Counted from the stretch's first letter, positions 25,619 through 40,720 are shown. The stretch is 64,000 bases of DNA from Lanius collurio (GCA_020086605.1 JACBWW010000051.1:1196097-1260096), one strand, 5' to 3'. Notes: a model not told the origin generated them from the sequence alone. Numbers and translations are program-made.

Positions 25619-28600
25619 CACCCTTTCTGATCTCACCACCAATCCAAAATCCTGTGTGAGAAGGAAAACCCTTCCAGCCAACTGCACACAACAATCCTGC
25701 ACTGCAGACACAGGGGTTGCATTTGTATCACGGAGAAGACGTGGAACAGGAACAGGTCCAGCTGCCAAGGAACGTAACAGAAAAGAGCTGGATACCTGAG
25801 CAGGGGTCTGAGAGTGTTCCAAGGGCAGTGCCAAGAAAGAGAGGAACAGCTAAACACCAACAAAGCAGTGAGCCAAGTGCACCCCCTGCACTGAGGAAGG
25901 TCCTTCCTGTGCTGCAACTACTTCTTTCCAATCCTATTTATGTCCTATCCTATTCAACATGCTCTGTGTTTGACCAAATCGAAAGGATGCAAAAATGTCA
26001 TGAACCCAGAAGGACTTCAGCATTTACCTGGAAGTGAGTGAGTGGAGACAAACAAAAAACAACAAAAAAACTGCAGGCATTCAGAGTTTTGAAGAAGTCA
26101 CTATTAAAGCTTGGAAAAGCATTATCAGGGCAGATGAGAGAGATGGATTTTTGTGTTAATTCTGCAACAGTAGCAAGTTTTTACAATGCACCAGGTGAAA
26201 GTACAGAACAGGATAAAGCAGGAGTAGAAAAACAAAAACAGAGAAGATTCAGGTCAAATATTGATGCATCACATTCCCACCAATTTAGAGATACTAACTC
26301 AGATATTATCTTTGCAATGGAAAATGGAGGCCTTTTTTTCATTTAATCTTATTATAAGATGCAGAAACAAATAATTATTTTTAGAATAATTTTTTGATGG
26401 GAGTATTCCTAGGAAATAGCTGTGGGAGAACAATTTTGCTATTTGAGTGGGTTATTTGAACTGTGCTGACATTCTGAGCAACTAAATCCTGTGCATATGG
26501 AAAAACTAAGATAATGAAGGCATTTCGTTTCAACTCTAGACATTGTTTGAAGTTGCTGTTTATTTTCTTGTGAAGTTCTTTCACCACAAAGTAAAATTAA
26601 GATTTCTGAAATAAAACAATTAAGAGCTCATTTTCTTAAAAAGAAATATCTGAACTTTGCAGATCCCCTTTGTTTTATTTATTTTAAAGAAAACTTCAAC
26701 AAAACCTAAATGATTTAAGAAACATCAAATGGCAACTACATTTTCTGTCAGAAATGTTTTGAAAATCCTTCCCTACTCCAGAAAACATTATATAACTCTA
26801 TGCCACCCAGAACCCCTACACACCTTAAACAGCACCTCAGTATATTCTCCTAATAGAAAGACAATATTACAGAAGTGGTAGGAAAACATTTGAAGGGATA
26901 GAGATTAAATACTTGAATTTGTAATTATTGTGACAAAAGTGTGTCAGTAATTCTGTGTTCCCTGTAGATGATAAAACCCAGGCTGTCAGCAGGTCCACAG
27001 GTTAACTCCAGCTCCTTGCTTTTTTCTCCCAGTTCTCCCCTGATGTAATACATACATTGCATGATGGAACAAAATGACTTGTTTGGTTTCTTTAAAGGAC
27101 AGGTTGATATGAAATCATCAGAAGGAACCTTGTAATTTGCGTTTCACTGCTTCCAAGACACTTTCTCATTTAATATAATAATTTCATGTAAGTTCATATT
27201 TTATTTCCTGGAATTCCTAGCTCCTTCCTTGCAATCAAATAGTTTTAAGTTGTCTTCTTTATTTTCTCTACCATAGTTGTACTTATGACACAGACTCAGA
27301 TTTTGATAAAAGGTTATACAAATTTGCATTTGGCTCTCCTTTTGCAATTAAGATATCTTGGATACTTTAATGAGGCTAATCATGTAATTTCTGAAACAGA
27401 AAAAAGCAGGACATTAAATAAAAATAGAATTAAAAGCTTATGCCAGGTGTCTATAAAGGCAGTCAGAAATGTTACAATCCCCCACCTGGCATTGCAAGCC
27501 TTTGAACTTGCAGCCTTTCAGAGCTTCTGTGCCTATGCCTCACTTCAGCTGGGCAATGAGTAAAAAGAAAATGCATTGGAGCAGATAAGAGCCCAAGCAG
27601 CAATTGAGTGAGAGTGTCCTAGAAAAGGGAAAGCCAGGAGTAAAGTCCCTTACTTCTGAAAAAATCAAATACTGTATTTCTTCTTCCCTTTTAAGATTCC
27701 ATGTGCCAAGTCTTCCTTCATAATCTTAAAGAACATATTTAATTATTAGGAGAGCTATCAGAATAAGAGAATAGTGATTTGAAATAGTAATTTCATTGAT
27801 ACAAAGAACCTCCTGAACCAAGCATGTTTTCCCTTCATGCCATGAATTCCCTAAAGTTAGTATTCATTATCAACCTCTTCTGAAAACACAAGTTCTCTTC
27901 CTGAACTGAAGACATTCATCACTGATTACTGTCTGAAACTACTGCCAAGGGCAGGTTATTTCACTGAGCTCTTTGGACAGATGACACCTCTCCAGAGAAC
28001 GTGGCCAAGGTCTCCATTGAGCCATTATCAGTGAAAGCACCTCGAGTTTGACTGATCAGGGGCAGGGGGAGACCACGTGGATGGACACAAAACTGAAAAT
28101 CTAAACAATCCATTATGCTGATTAATTTTTATTTTATTTGCAGAATACAAACGTCAACCCTTCCTCATTTCAGGCATGTTCTCCTCACTTTCTAGGGTTT
28201 AACTTGCACAATTAATTAGCTTTAACTATGAGAAAGAACTATGCAAAATACTTGAAAAGAGGGATAATGACAAAAAAGCTGGATACACAGTTTTCAGGAC
28301 TTCAAAGCAATGTTTTCTTGCAGATGCAAAGCAGGGATTGCCTGAGGTAAGATAACTTTACTTGTGCAACAGAGACTCATCCTAAGCATTAATAAAAGGG
28401 CTGACTTGCAAAATAAAAAAAAAAAAAAGGTTTGATTTTAGTCTAAAAATTAATTATGGCCAATAAGAGAAGCAGGAAGATGAACATGTTGAGCTTTAAA
28501 GGTGAAAATCCTTTAAGGTAAGGCTCTTACTAAAAATCAGTAACCCAAAGAAAAACATTACAAAAGCCAGCTTTCTTTTCCGTGATCAGCATTAAAGTAC

Positions 28601-30235
28601 AAAGTTTTAAGAATTGTCTCCATCACTTTGCACTTTATATAGGACATGTACAACGGCACTACAAGGTTTTAAATGCCTTTTCACTGAATCCTCAAGAATT
28701 ACAGCTGATGGCAACACAAATAATGGCACAGAATAGCCTATCATTATTTTATAGTCCTTTCAAGTGAGTAAAAAGTGTGCGTTGAATAAAATCTCAGCTG
28801 TTAGAAACTTGCAGTGCACTGAAATTTTGCAGTTTCCTTCTCAAATATTCTTCATAAACATGAGACAATAGAGAGAAAACCAAAAACCTTTCCAAGTTAT
28901 ACCTGAGCATTTTCTGAACAAAGGAGTAACAGCCTGTACTTTACACTCACCAGTTCTCTCAATGTTAATAAAATGTAAATTATTTACTCACCTTTCTGTA
29001 AAGCAGTGAATAAAAATGTCATTAGTGCTAATGAAGCATCTTTAAAAAGCATCACCTGTCACTATGAAACTGTGAGCTGCTATTTACCAAGTGGCTTATC
29101 TCTTAGCAGGTACTAAAATAACAGAAAGACCATTCTACGTCTAAACTAAACTAAAGTCTAAAATATTACTACTCATTTCTTATTGTACTCTCTGAAACTC
29201 TAAAAAGTGATGGAAAATACAATTCTTCAAAGCGGTGAACAAAAAAAAAGTAATAAAAAGTATTTAAGACCACAGTAGCATACAAAATATGGCAAGATTT
29301 CCAGAAGAACTGGCTCTAAGCAAATTCAGTCTGGAAAATAAACTAAGTCCAAGCTACAAGCAGAACGAGGTTATAGAAATATCTCCTATGAAAAACAGTA
29401 GCCAAAGAAAACTGGAGTAAAAAATAATACTAAACCACCATTTTGCAGCTATATTTCTCTCAACTTGAAATTAGTTGGTTGCTCATTTTGGTTATATGTA
29501 TACTGCAAAACTGCATACCACTGAGAGGATTCCATTATTATTTTTATTAAACTCAAACTGTCAAAAAATCTTCAAGTTTTCTTCCAGTAAGATAGGACGG
29601 TACATTAAAGTAAATCCAATTAGACTACCTTGAAGCAAGTGTGAATTTTTTACCAAGTTATTTAATAATTAATCTTAAATATCCCAGTAGGGAAAAGCAA
29701 TCTTTATTTCCTGACATTTTTTTCCACTTTTCTGAAACTTCAGCATCACAATTTTGTGTCAAACAATAAAGCCTTCCAAACCCTTAATGCAGGCCTGCAG
29801 GCACATTCTTGCACCCAACATAACTTCAGTACTTTGCATATTAATGGCAATAACTGCATTTCTGTGTATTTCTACCAGAGCCCATAAAAGACAAGACTGC
29901 CTTTTCCACCTCATTGCAAGTTGTAGCCTGAGAAGATGAGATGATATAATCCTCTTTCTCCCACAGAACCTCTTTAATTTTTTCATTGAATATTTTGTCT
30001 TGTCTTTTCCTCAGTGAGGTATCTGAGACCAAAAGAGAATTCTTCCCCTAAATAAACTAACTTCAATTTCAAGTTACACTCCAATATCAAGGCTGAATTT
30101 AAACTTTGCTCCAATGTAGGCTAATATTTCAACTTTTCTGTGAGTTTTTCTCTTTAAAGTCTTGAACTATCGACATAAGCAATTGAAAACACAGTGAAAT
30201 TCCCAGACAGACTTCAGCATGTGAGAAGACAAAAC
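25619..30235. other. No gene seen; unique AT-rich DNA
   Basis: No gene or recognisable mobile element. An A14 run lies near 28415-28428. Overlapping open frames on both strands at 25523-26037 (up to 106 codons) sit in a GC-richer patch just right of the LTR; none has a domain I recognise. Confidence 0.6.
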
Positions 30236-30349
30236 TGATACTGAAACAAGTTCATGTTGCAGTTTCAAGGTGAGCTACTGATCTGAGCCATTTGATACTG
30301 AAATATGTTCATATTGAAAAGCCAAGGTGAATTACTGATCTGAGCCACT
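30236..30349. repeat. 57-bp tandem duplication, two copies
   Basis: Copies at 30236-30292 and 30293-30349 both begin TGATACTGAA and contain CAAGGTGA and TACTGATCTGAGCCA. They match at about 46 of 57 positions without gaps, so the duplication is old or was diverged early. Confidence 0.9.
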
Positions 30350-33300
30350 TTTGCAAGGCTCAAAGAGGGCTGTGCTTCAGCTGAACAACTGACTCTTTGT
30401 GCAGACCTGACCAGAGCACATTCATTCCCAAAAACGAGTCCATGCTTGGTACCTAAAGTCCACCTGGAGAGTGCAGTGCATGCAGCAAGTCCAGCTCGCC
30501 CTGCAGACCCAGAAAAGCACCCCACAGCTCCATCTTTTGTAAGAATGCAGTTCATTCTTGTGCAATTTAGCATCAAATCAGTCCACAACAAAAATACTTT
30601 TCTAAATCTGGCAAGTGAAAACCACCTGTATTCCTAAAACAAAATACTCAGTTTCCACAAAGGCAAATAATTTGATAACAGAAACCATCTGAGTGATTCT
30701 TCTGTCCAAGCGCTCAGACAGCTCTTGCACAGCTTTAGCAGTTTCACAAGTATGAAGAAAGGAAGGTGGTAGATTTTTTTTTTAACTCAAGGACAACTTT
30801 GATAATAAATCTCAGGCACAAAATACCAGCTTTCTTCTTTGGACTCCCAGAGAGCAGGCAGCCAGTCCTAGAAACAGAGACCAGAGCATTTGGTTCCAAA
30901 ATCATTTAAGTAGTTATGTAGAGAAATATGAAGAGCTCTCAAAGAACCTGTGCTGCCAGCATTTCTTTGGGAAAATGTAGCAGGGATTGCCTTAAAGATG
31001 ATCAAGCTGACAGGACATTTGCATATTTTAACTCTGCAGTTTGCCATCAAGATGGTTTTCCAAATAGAAGAAATGTAGTTTTTACACATGAAGCCTTCAG
31101 TTCTTTCCCTTGATCTTGCAAATGCTGTTTTCGTCACAAGCTTTCAAAACCTACCAAAAAAAATAATTCTGAGTTCATAACATCTATTTAGAAGTTAACA
31201 CCCTCTTAATGTTCACATTTGTTACATTTTCACTGTATTTCAACAAATACAGCAAAATTTTCTTATTCCTTTACATGGCAGTGTAGCAGGAAGCTGAGTC
31301 ACAGTATCATGATGTGAACTAATGCTTTCCTCAGGAGAAACTCTGAAACACTACTGCCCCTTTTGGTTCTGCATGCAGACAGCAGTGGTAATTGCTTATT
31401 AAATAATTCTAATTAAAACCAAGCAGGTTCATCCTAGATTCCCTCAAGTTATCTCTGATTAGTGGCTTTACACAACTACATCTTTGCTGAAATGATCAAA
31501 AGAGAAAATCCCTTTAAGCAGTTATAAAGTACATTCTCCACTCAGAGGCATAAAAGCCACTTATATTTCACTTAATTCCTACCTCTAACATCCAAGTTCT
31601 GCTGTGTCATTTCTTCTGGTGCTTGCATGCAGTACTTTAGCTCATCTGTCACTGCCTACAGTGACCTACAAGTATGAAACCGACAAGAAGAACTAAAAAA
31701 TACTTTCATTCTGCAATGATTTAATCTGGGAAGAAACCTGTATGATATGCATGCTACCAAAACCTGGTACACTTCTCAGAGGCACTCAGGTCTTCCTTTA
31801 AAAAGCTGACTTTTCTCTCAAAACTGAAGAGGATTCCCTCTTCCTCAAAATTTACACAGACTAACACATTCTAGATACAAGCAAACAAACAACTTTTTAA
31901 CTTTCTAACTAATGAGTAAACACACACCATTTTGTCAAGCTTTCTAATACCAAGTAGGTTTTTTTAAGATAAACAACAGCATTTCACATACTCTTGTGAC
32001 TTTTTCTCTCAAGTTAATCCCTCACATTTATCCTTTTTAAGCATTCTGCTACAGAAGCAGATTTCTCATTGTACCTTGTAAGACATATTGGCCTTACTCA
32101 AATGATTTCCTTCATTTGGCAAATTGCTAGAATTCCAGCGGAAAAAAGCAAATCAGTCACAAAAATGCAACAGCTGGTCTAAACATGAGGCACTAAGATA
32201 CCCTATCACATTCTAAAATTAGAAGCATTTGAATATAATTATTGCACATTTTCTCCAGTGGAAATATAATTAGTTACAACCCACAGAGTCAGACTGGAAA
32301 TTCTGAACACCAGTGCAGAGACCTGCCTCTGTCAGTGAGGCAAACCAATCTCAATTCTACATTGCAAGTGATGTTTCAGCAACACCAGCAAGGAAGCGAT
32401 TTTCATATAAAAAAGTCATGCCTATCTCGAGCAAATAATCCAGAACAACAGAGCATTATAGAAAATAAAAAGCAACCATCCATCTATCTGATTAGACCAC
32501 AAAAGTCTTTAAAATTTATCAATGGTATTTTTCTAATTCAGTTTTCAATTCTTACTTGTAACTGCAAAACACATCAGTGTGCTACACTGTGGACACAGCC
32601 TGACTGAGAAGGCAGCCAGGGCAGATTCTTCCTTGCTCTTGGAACATCTTTTGTCTCTGAGAAAGAACACATTGTGCATCATGTAGATGCAATGCACACA
32701 CAAAACTTGTCTGAGTGAAAGCAAGGAGAAGAAAGATACATAGCAAAGAGATACAAATACAGAATGGTGTGTAGTCACTCACCTGCTCTTGCAATGCAAC
32801 AAACCAGAATCTGGACCAAAGAGAATCAAGCCCAAAGAGGAGCTGTTCTTACATAGGTATTCTTCTCCTCTAAATCAGTATTTTCTGCAGGATATAACTG
32901 AAAGAGAAAGCATTCAAATGAGAATCATCAGACTGATGTATTAAATCTTTACTAATACGTTTTACATTTACATTAAAATAGTGAAGGAAGCAGAAGCTTC
33001 TGAATTTTCTGTTTTGTCCTTCAACAGTCTTTTATGGCAAAGACAGATTTAAGGAATGTGGGATGACAAACTAGGAGAAAGTACAACTTATTGGAACAAT
33101 AGTGTCAGCAGAGTTGTTAGCCATGCCAGCTTACAACTCATCTCCTCCACCACTGTCAAAGAGTAGCTCACTTTGCAAGCAAGCACAAGGCAGAATCAGT
33201 TTTTAAACAAACACAACCAACAAAAACCCCCACAAACTCTTTGCCTGAGTTTCTACCCAAATGGCTCCATAGCAGGTAATCACTTCATACAAGTCTTTAA

Positions 33301-36300
33301 CACCTGCCATAACATAAATGCTAAAATGACTTGGATCACAAAAATGTGGCACATGTAACATTGCATTTCACAGCAAAGAGCTCCCCTTCCTTAGATGGGG
33401 ATCTCTCATCACTATGTAAGAGCTGGGGTTGGTTATACAAGAAAATTCACATGGAAAAAAAAGAACATGAGAACATTTCCCCCAAGACTAGACATGGAGA
33501 TTAAGTGTGTCTGCACTGAAAGAAACATACTAATTTATGCCACCATACATTGATCCATTTTTCACTATTCTAAAATTCAGCTAGTAGAACATAAAAACTG
33601 GATACACCTCTTACAAACAAAGCCATATTATAGTCTAGATTTAAAAAAAAAAAAAAAGAGTTTAAGACAGATGTCAAAACAAAAAAAAAGCTATTAATCT
33701 CATTGGGTGGGTTCTTCTAACAGTTAATATACAACAAGGTCTTGTCACCATGTCAAATGTTGAAAAGACTGACCTGAATAAAATGTGAGGCTTTTAAACA
33801 GCAAAAATAAGCTGCTTCACTTACGTTTCATTTGTTGATGGAGTTGCAAAAAGCAGAAGTACTACATGACTTGTGTGTAGATATATCTGAAGCTATTTGA
33901 TTTGAACACTGAAACTTAACAATGCTAAAACATCTGAAAGATTGTCTTTAATGACTTCTTTGAAGCTCACAGTGGCTGCTTTTCATTAATTGTTAATTCC
34001 TTACATTATTTAGAATACTCTCTCCACAAATTAGAATGAAGCATGGGGTATGTAATAACAGTTTATATTGATTCCAATATCTACATTACTGTTTTTATAA
34101 TTTATGTGACAATGTATATTCTAAGTATTTCTAGCTGCTTTAGAGATTCTATAAACACTCTAATCACATCCTTTCCTTGAAGTGACCAAATCAGTACCCT
34201 GTTGTCGTAGCAGCAAGTTGTTTTTGAAGCCCAGACCAGGGAGGTGCCTGTGACCAAGTCCAGATAGGTAAATTACCTCATCCACCCATCTGCTTCTGCC
34301 ATAGGACAGAAGGGAAAAGCCTGAACAGTTTCTGTTCCACCCACACCTCCTGCATCTCAGTCTGGTACTGTACAGACTAAAGCTTCAAAATAAGCATGAT
34401 CTCAGCTATGTTCCTTTGCTTCCAGTTCTTGGAGTTCCCAAGCAGTGGGGAGAAAAACCCCAAACATACAAAAAGAATGGAGCTCCTCCAGCCCCTTATT
34501 ATTCAAAGCATTTCGTTTTAAGCAAGAACATACGTATGGTTTTCAAGATAGTACTCAGGTAACCTGAGAAAGAACACCACAGAGTAACAGGTAGCATCCT
34601 GCTATTGATGGTTCAACTCCAAACTCATTTAATATGACTCAGGCATTGTGGAAGGCCAAAGGAACAGGTAGGCCTAAATACCTTTTAATAAGATTTACAA
34701 ACTTCCATAAATCAATATATTTGGCCAAAGTAGTAAAATGCAAAGCTATTCAGTGCTTGCATAAGACTGAACTATAAGGTATACATTTGAAATGGACTGT
34801 GTCCTAGCAGAAGGTCTATTTCCACAGAAAGAAATCTATGCTTTGTGATCCCAGCCTTGCTCTATCAAACATATCCAAATATCAAAATAGATGGTGACTG
34901 CTGGAAGTAATTTCAGCAATAATTTTCCTGGAAATGCTTCAACTAATGCCTTTGCTCAAGAATCATCACTAACACCAGACTCATACTGAATAAAAATTTT
35001 GTCTTGACACTGTGAACCAATTATCCTATTTTGCAATTTTTATTCATAGTCTCTCAGGTCACTAAGATTCAAAATTAATAAGGAGTTTCACTAAGGAAAT
35101 CTGACATCCATGCAGACTGCAACGAGAGCTTTTAAACAAGAGGGGCCCTCACAGCTCTCCTAGGAGCAGCAACACAAGGGAGAGCTGAGCCACCTTTGCT
35201 CAAAGCCTGACTCAACAGTGCACACCTGCTCTCTTTGATGTGCCTTGCGTTGGAAACATCAAGTCAAAGTGTCCCAAATACAGAACTTCGTATTCAAAAC
35301 CAGGATCAATTTTTTTCTAATACATTGTCATATCATCATTTTCTGATGATATGAAAGAGGGTCATGAACATGTCCAACTCAGCACAATGTTTCAATATAA
35401 GTTTAAGTTTCACATGTTTTTTTTTTACCCACTTGCAACTGAACAGATAAATGTTCTTTCAGTGGCTTTTCAGGTGGCTGTTCTCTCCACACCTTTCCCC
35501 TAAAAACACATTAACTGTGAGTCATAAAGCTAAATGTGTGAGAAAGCAAAACAAGTGTGTGTTGAAACAGACACAGGAGTAATTCAGTCTTGGCTTTCAC
35601 TTCTTCTTGCTGCCCACACTGATAGTCATTGTCTCTCTTGCCTGATGAAAAGCATTTATCCAATCCATCAAAAAGTTTTTTCTTCTCCTCCAGAACATTA
35701 TCATGCCATCTTTTCCTTTAGCAAATAGAAAATGTTGCCACTACTAAGATATTATTTCTGTGTAAAATTAATTATGCAGTAAGCAATAATAGTATTTTAA
35801 AAAAAGATGTAAGTTTTAAATATATTGTATCATTTCTTCAAGTTTCCCCAGTGATCTTTCTGTAATGTGGAATAAAACCAGAGTAAGTTTATTTTAATCA
35901 ACTGGAATAAAAAACGATATCAAATTACTTTGAAGTTAAGCAATCTTCATACACAGTACATCATGAAATAATTGAAATCAAAGAAAGAAGGGGAAAAGGA
36001 GACATATAAAAGCTCGCAATGGATAATGGTTTGCTGTAAGAATGCTCAGTATGTTTTTTAGAGATGCAAGGGGCAAGGCTGACAAAAAATCCCCATGAAG
36101 AAAAAAACTTAATGAGGACTTACAAATAAAATAACCATGAGTGCCACAGGTTCAGCATCTCCAACTACTTCAATACATTCATCTTGATGGATTAATCAGC
36201 TGGATGAATAAGAAATAAAATCTGCATTGAAAATCAGCTTCCTTTTTCTTGGAAAAGGGACAGGAAAGAAAAAGGGAACCGACTTTTTCTAGAGAGAAGA

Positions 36301-37614
36301 CTACACAAAGGCAAAATGACCAACATTCAAGCCTCAACACCAGGTATGTTCTCAAGGCAGAACACACTTAAAAAAAAATATTTTCTTCCATGTAGTTTTC
36401 AGTTTGCTTTGCTTCTGTGAATGAGCTCACCTACTTTCCATGTGTATAACAGATTCTAATAATATTTAATAACTATTTGTATTAAGCAACAATATTTCTG
36501 CTTATACTGTACAAGAGCTCACAAATTCCAATAAACCCACTACGAACTCTTCATTGAACTAATCCATCCCAAAAAAAAAACCCTAACCAACATATCTCCA
36601 GCATTGTTTTGCATTAAATAACAGTTACCCAAGTCCTCCATCTCCTAAGATTTTATACAGCTATTAAATTTTTACTCCACTTGCAAATAGGACTTGCTCA
36701 TTTTATTAGCTAAAATTTCACTGTAATACTCAGATCTGATTTTCAGAGAAAGTCTAGTTCATAGAAACTGGAAATATGTGCATGTATGTCTACTAAAGGA
36801 AAAAAAAATCCAACAAAACCCCACACAAAACAAAAAACCAAAATAACTATGTAAAATTCTGTCTCCACTCCTCTTGTTCTCCTTTCAGTGTTTGGGTTCT
36901 CCCACCTTCCTGGGGCCCATACACACAGCAAGAAAAATATATCCCAAACAGCCTGTAGCCTCAATTTCAGAAAGAGAGGTGTTGGAAAGTGATTTAATTA
37001 CTGTGAAGATGTTTGGTCCCATTAGGGTGACCCAGACTACACAAAAAATTTGCACTGTCAACACAGATAAGAAATTTCATCAGCTCTCCATCAGTTAAGA
37101 TTTCACCTTTGACTTAAATTTCCTTCTACTCTGTTATCACAACCAAACATTTTATTCTACAGGGGGTCTCAACCATTCATGCAAATTTAATTTATGGCAA
37201 TTTAAACTGTGTCAGAAAGTTAATAATGTAGGAATAATGCATGTGTCTCTCACTGAGTTTAATCAGTGCCCATTAATGTGCCTGTTATTTTGCCTTTTTG
37301 TTATTCATGCATTTTAATCTGAAACCACATTTACATTAACTGGAAACAAACTTACCCAACTCATCAGAGATCAAAAAAAACCCTAACTTGCCCAAAAGAC
37401 TGATTTTATTGAAGTGATTGTATTTTTCTTAATAGAAATAAATTACAAAAGTTCCCACATAGATGTAACAATTATAAATATTTGCAAGTGCACTTTGATT
37501 CCATCTGCCAAAAAAAAGTAACGTCACTCAAACAATTGTTTATTTCAGCAAACTCAGGTTGTGAAATACAGTGCATTGCAAAATAAAAGTATTAGCATTA
37601 GTAGTTACTAACAA
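30350..37614. other. No gene seen; 7.3 kb of unique AT-rich DNA
   Basis: Nothing is recognised. There are A-runs near 33642-33657 and 36571-36580 and an A/C-rich low-complexity stretch near 36797-36846. Open frames are at most 121 codons (32242-32607, plus) and carry no recognisable domain. Confidence 0.6.
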
Positions 37615-37676
37615 AGGAGAAGAAAATCTCACTATACGTATTTTAACAGTGGGAAGGGAAACAGCATTTCAGTGCA
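37615..37676. repeat. 62-bp dispersed repeat, copy A
   Basis: This segment aligns without gaps to 42494-42555. The first 18 bases (AGGAGAAGAAAATCTCAC) and last 27 bases (TGGGAAGG to AGTGCA) are identical, and all seven mismatches fall in the middle 17 bases. Similarity fades outside. It lies inside a 123-codon open frame (37571-37942) that resembles no known protein. Function and origin are unknown. Confidence 0.85.
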
Positions 37677-40422
37677 CAATTGTATTTCAAAGAGTTTCTT
37701 CTAACCCACGATGCCAGAAGGAGTGGATTAACCTACTTTTTGTGGGCACAAGACTAGAATCTATTGCTGAGTGCAGCTGTCAGAACCACCTGCATATCTT
37801 TGGCTCCAGTCAAGTCTCAGAAGTAAGCCAAAGGGTGATTTCAGGATGCTGCAATGTCCATTTTAATTTGTTTGTAAAAAACAAAGTGAAAATGACCAGT
37901 ATAAACTGGGAAGCTTGGAAGCTGCTAACCATGTCTGCCTAGAGGCTTTAATTAGACAAAGCTGGTATAATTTGTGCTTGTCATATTTTTCCAACATATA
38001 CAATTATGTCAGTCCGACCTTTGTTTTCACATTTACCTAAAAAGGCGTTTCCCACCTTAACCTGAGCACATTTTGGTTAGCCAGGGAGCAAGCTGCTACT
38101 GCCAAGAGTCAACAGCAAGCAAAGCCAATTGTGTGGGGAAAATCTGAGTCACACAGGTAAAGGAAAAAATAAGCTAGGGACTTGCAGCTACCAGCAAGCT
38201 ACCTTCAAACAGTTCAAATGAGTACTGTGAAGTTCAGGTGTTTATGCAGACTTTTCAAGATATCCCTCAAATTTAAACCTAGAACAGTAATTAGGCTGAC
38301 TTTTGAAGGTAATCTATTCAAACTCACCATTCTCTGCTTCAGTGTTCCCTAAATATGAGAGATACTCCACTGGGTTTAGCTATGGACTATCCAGACACTA
38401 TCCATAAAACACAAGAAACACAAGTTTCCTTTACAGCACTTGTGCATTCATTCAAAAGACCCCCAAAGACTATTCTGTTTTCACTGTTTTGCCCACTGAC
38501 AACTCACTATAGTAGCCACCAGGCTGAATGGACACGTTCAACAAAACCGTCCTCAGCAGACTCGACCTGTTCCTCAGAAAATGCCTTTGTGCATTCTGGG
38601 CACACACTGAGAAGCATTCATTTTTTCTTTTCTAAATCAAGAGTTCATGACACTGGAGCAAAGCAAAGTTTGGCAGGTCCACAAACATAGCCTGAGTAAT
38701 AACAGAAAATTCTGATAAGAAGAGCTCCAATATTCAAAGCTCAAAAGTAAGAAGAACAAGTAAGTTGACTTAAAGTTTCCCAGAGAAAGTGAAAATGCTG
38801 GAAAAAATATCCAGGATGACACCTAAATTTATAACTACATAGAAGTATTAGATTGGCTCAGAAAGCAACATTAGAAATACTTCCATTTATTGTTTTTAAA
38901 ATCCCACATTACTGTAGAAATGAAGATTGTTTTAATGGCTAAGTCTCAGCTATTTAAAAATCCTGCTGAACCCTCCCACCACTTCTTGCCTTGTGGAGTT
39001 GTATGTGTGACAGGACACAGCTCAAGGTGCTTACACAGTAGCTGTAAACGATTCTGCAGTTCTGCCATGGCAGCCACCCACTCAGATGAGATGAGCTGCT
39101 GAGAAGCTGCTTTCCCTCTGTGCAGCTGCTCTCTGTGTGACAGAGCCCTGAACACAGGTTTGTGATCAGCCTTGTGCTGCAGACACTGTGCCAGCTTTAG
39201 GTACCAGCTGAGAGCTAAGAACCAGCATAACAGCTGCTCCTAGTATTTATCAAAGTGAGTAATCCTTTTAAAAACCTGTTTAGGAACTTCCCACTAAGAA
39301 AATGAAGACTTGAGTGCTCAGACAAGATGAAGAGCATTCACACAATCCAGTCTGCCTGCTCCGCTTTGTGAGCAGGCTTTCAACAGGCAACAGCAGTGAA
39401 AACCCACATGCCTATTTCTGTAAGGACAATCTGATTTTAATATTACACACCATTACAGCTCAACAACCATGTGTTATTATCTGTATCTTCATGAGAGGAC
39501 CACAAAGGGAACATGGAGAGAACTGATCCCAGCTCTGGATCCAAACACACAGGATGCACAGCCCTGCAGTCCCACAGAACCTGGCCCAGGCACTCAGGAG
39601 GCAGCAAAAGCTCCATGCTGAGCTGAGGGGAGAGCCAAGGCTCTTCCCAACCCAGCATCCTCCTCCCAACAACCTGAGGACTTCTGAGTCTCGAATTCCA
39701 AGTATTGCCTCTGCTACCCTGACTCTTGAATAGGACTGCAGATTCAGAACCAAAGAAGGCCCTAACTGGACACCAAACCCAAATCCAGATCAAGTAATTT
39801 GGATATGGTTCTACCCTAATCCATAAAGACATGCTGCAGTCTTCTACTGCTGCCATGAAGAAAGCTCAACATTTAAGCAAGATCAGAAACAAGCTGTTCA
39901 GCTTTTGCTTATTCTTGATGTTCATCCCTAACGTTTTAAAACAACAGGTTTATAGGCAATAAAGTTTAAGACATAACTTCTACTCAGGATTCACACTTCA
40001 TGTCCCACAGGGCAATACTTCAATATTTTTAAAGCTGATTCACCTTGCTTCTGAGGCATTTGTCTTCATTTACTCTAACTGGATGGAGAAGCTCTTTATC
40101 TGATGCATCTTATTTTTACAGCTAAGTTTGAAGTGTAAACATGATTTATAAATCTGAAAGATGTTATGAACTTTCTTATTTGTAACATGAACACAAAATC
40201 CTACCTGAGATTTATGTGTTATTATGCACACATAAAATTGGTTGGTTTGTGTTTTTTTAAATTTATTTTACACCTTCAAAAAAAACCCAACTGAAAATAA
40301 TAATTAAAAAATAATTAATTTTGTACTTTACTTACTTGTAGAATGATTGTTAATTTAGGCACAGAAAAATATTATGTTATGAAAAGTACTGAGTGCTGTC
40401 TTGGGTGAAATAATTCATCTAT

Positions 40423-40720
40423 TAGCCTGGGATCAATGCAAATTAATCCACTCAGCACCATGAAAAAGGCTGCTTCTGCTCCTTATGTTGCATCAGAGTA
40501 GGAAAAAGTCTGATAAAGAATGGATGAATAGGCAGAACAAATAATTTGTCATACTACTTGCTTTTAGCAGCAGAGAGTAATTAATTTAGATAAATTATAT
40601 CAAGCATCCTGCATTTTATATGAGAATTTCATTAAAGTAATGATGCTTTGATTAAGTCCCCCTCTAACATGGATTATCTGCAGGAGGAAATTGGCACTTT
40701 TGTTTCCCTTTTCTCTTCAA
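40423..40720. promoter_or_regulatory. Possible conserved non-coding element, homeodomain-type motifs
   Basis: This 300-bp block has the look of developmental enhancers: TAATTA-type and ATTA/TAAT cores (GCAAATTAAT near 40438, GAGTAATTAATTTAG near 40576), and no simple repeats or stop-free frame. Such cores are common in AT-rich DNA by chance. This is a guess from composition only, because I cannot check conservation. Confidence 0.2.

Noticed and set aside
36571..36588. Interstitial telomere repeat (CCCTAACC)
   Set aside because: Only about one unit is present, within an A run.
39443..39856. 137-codon minus-strand frame
   Set aside because: It has no known domain and a second frame overlaps it; nothing beyond a chance opening.
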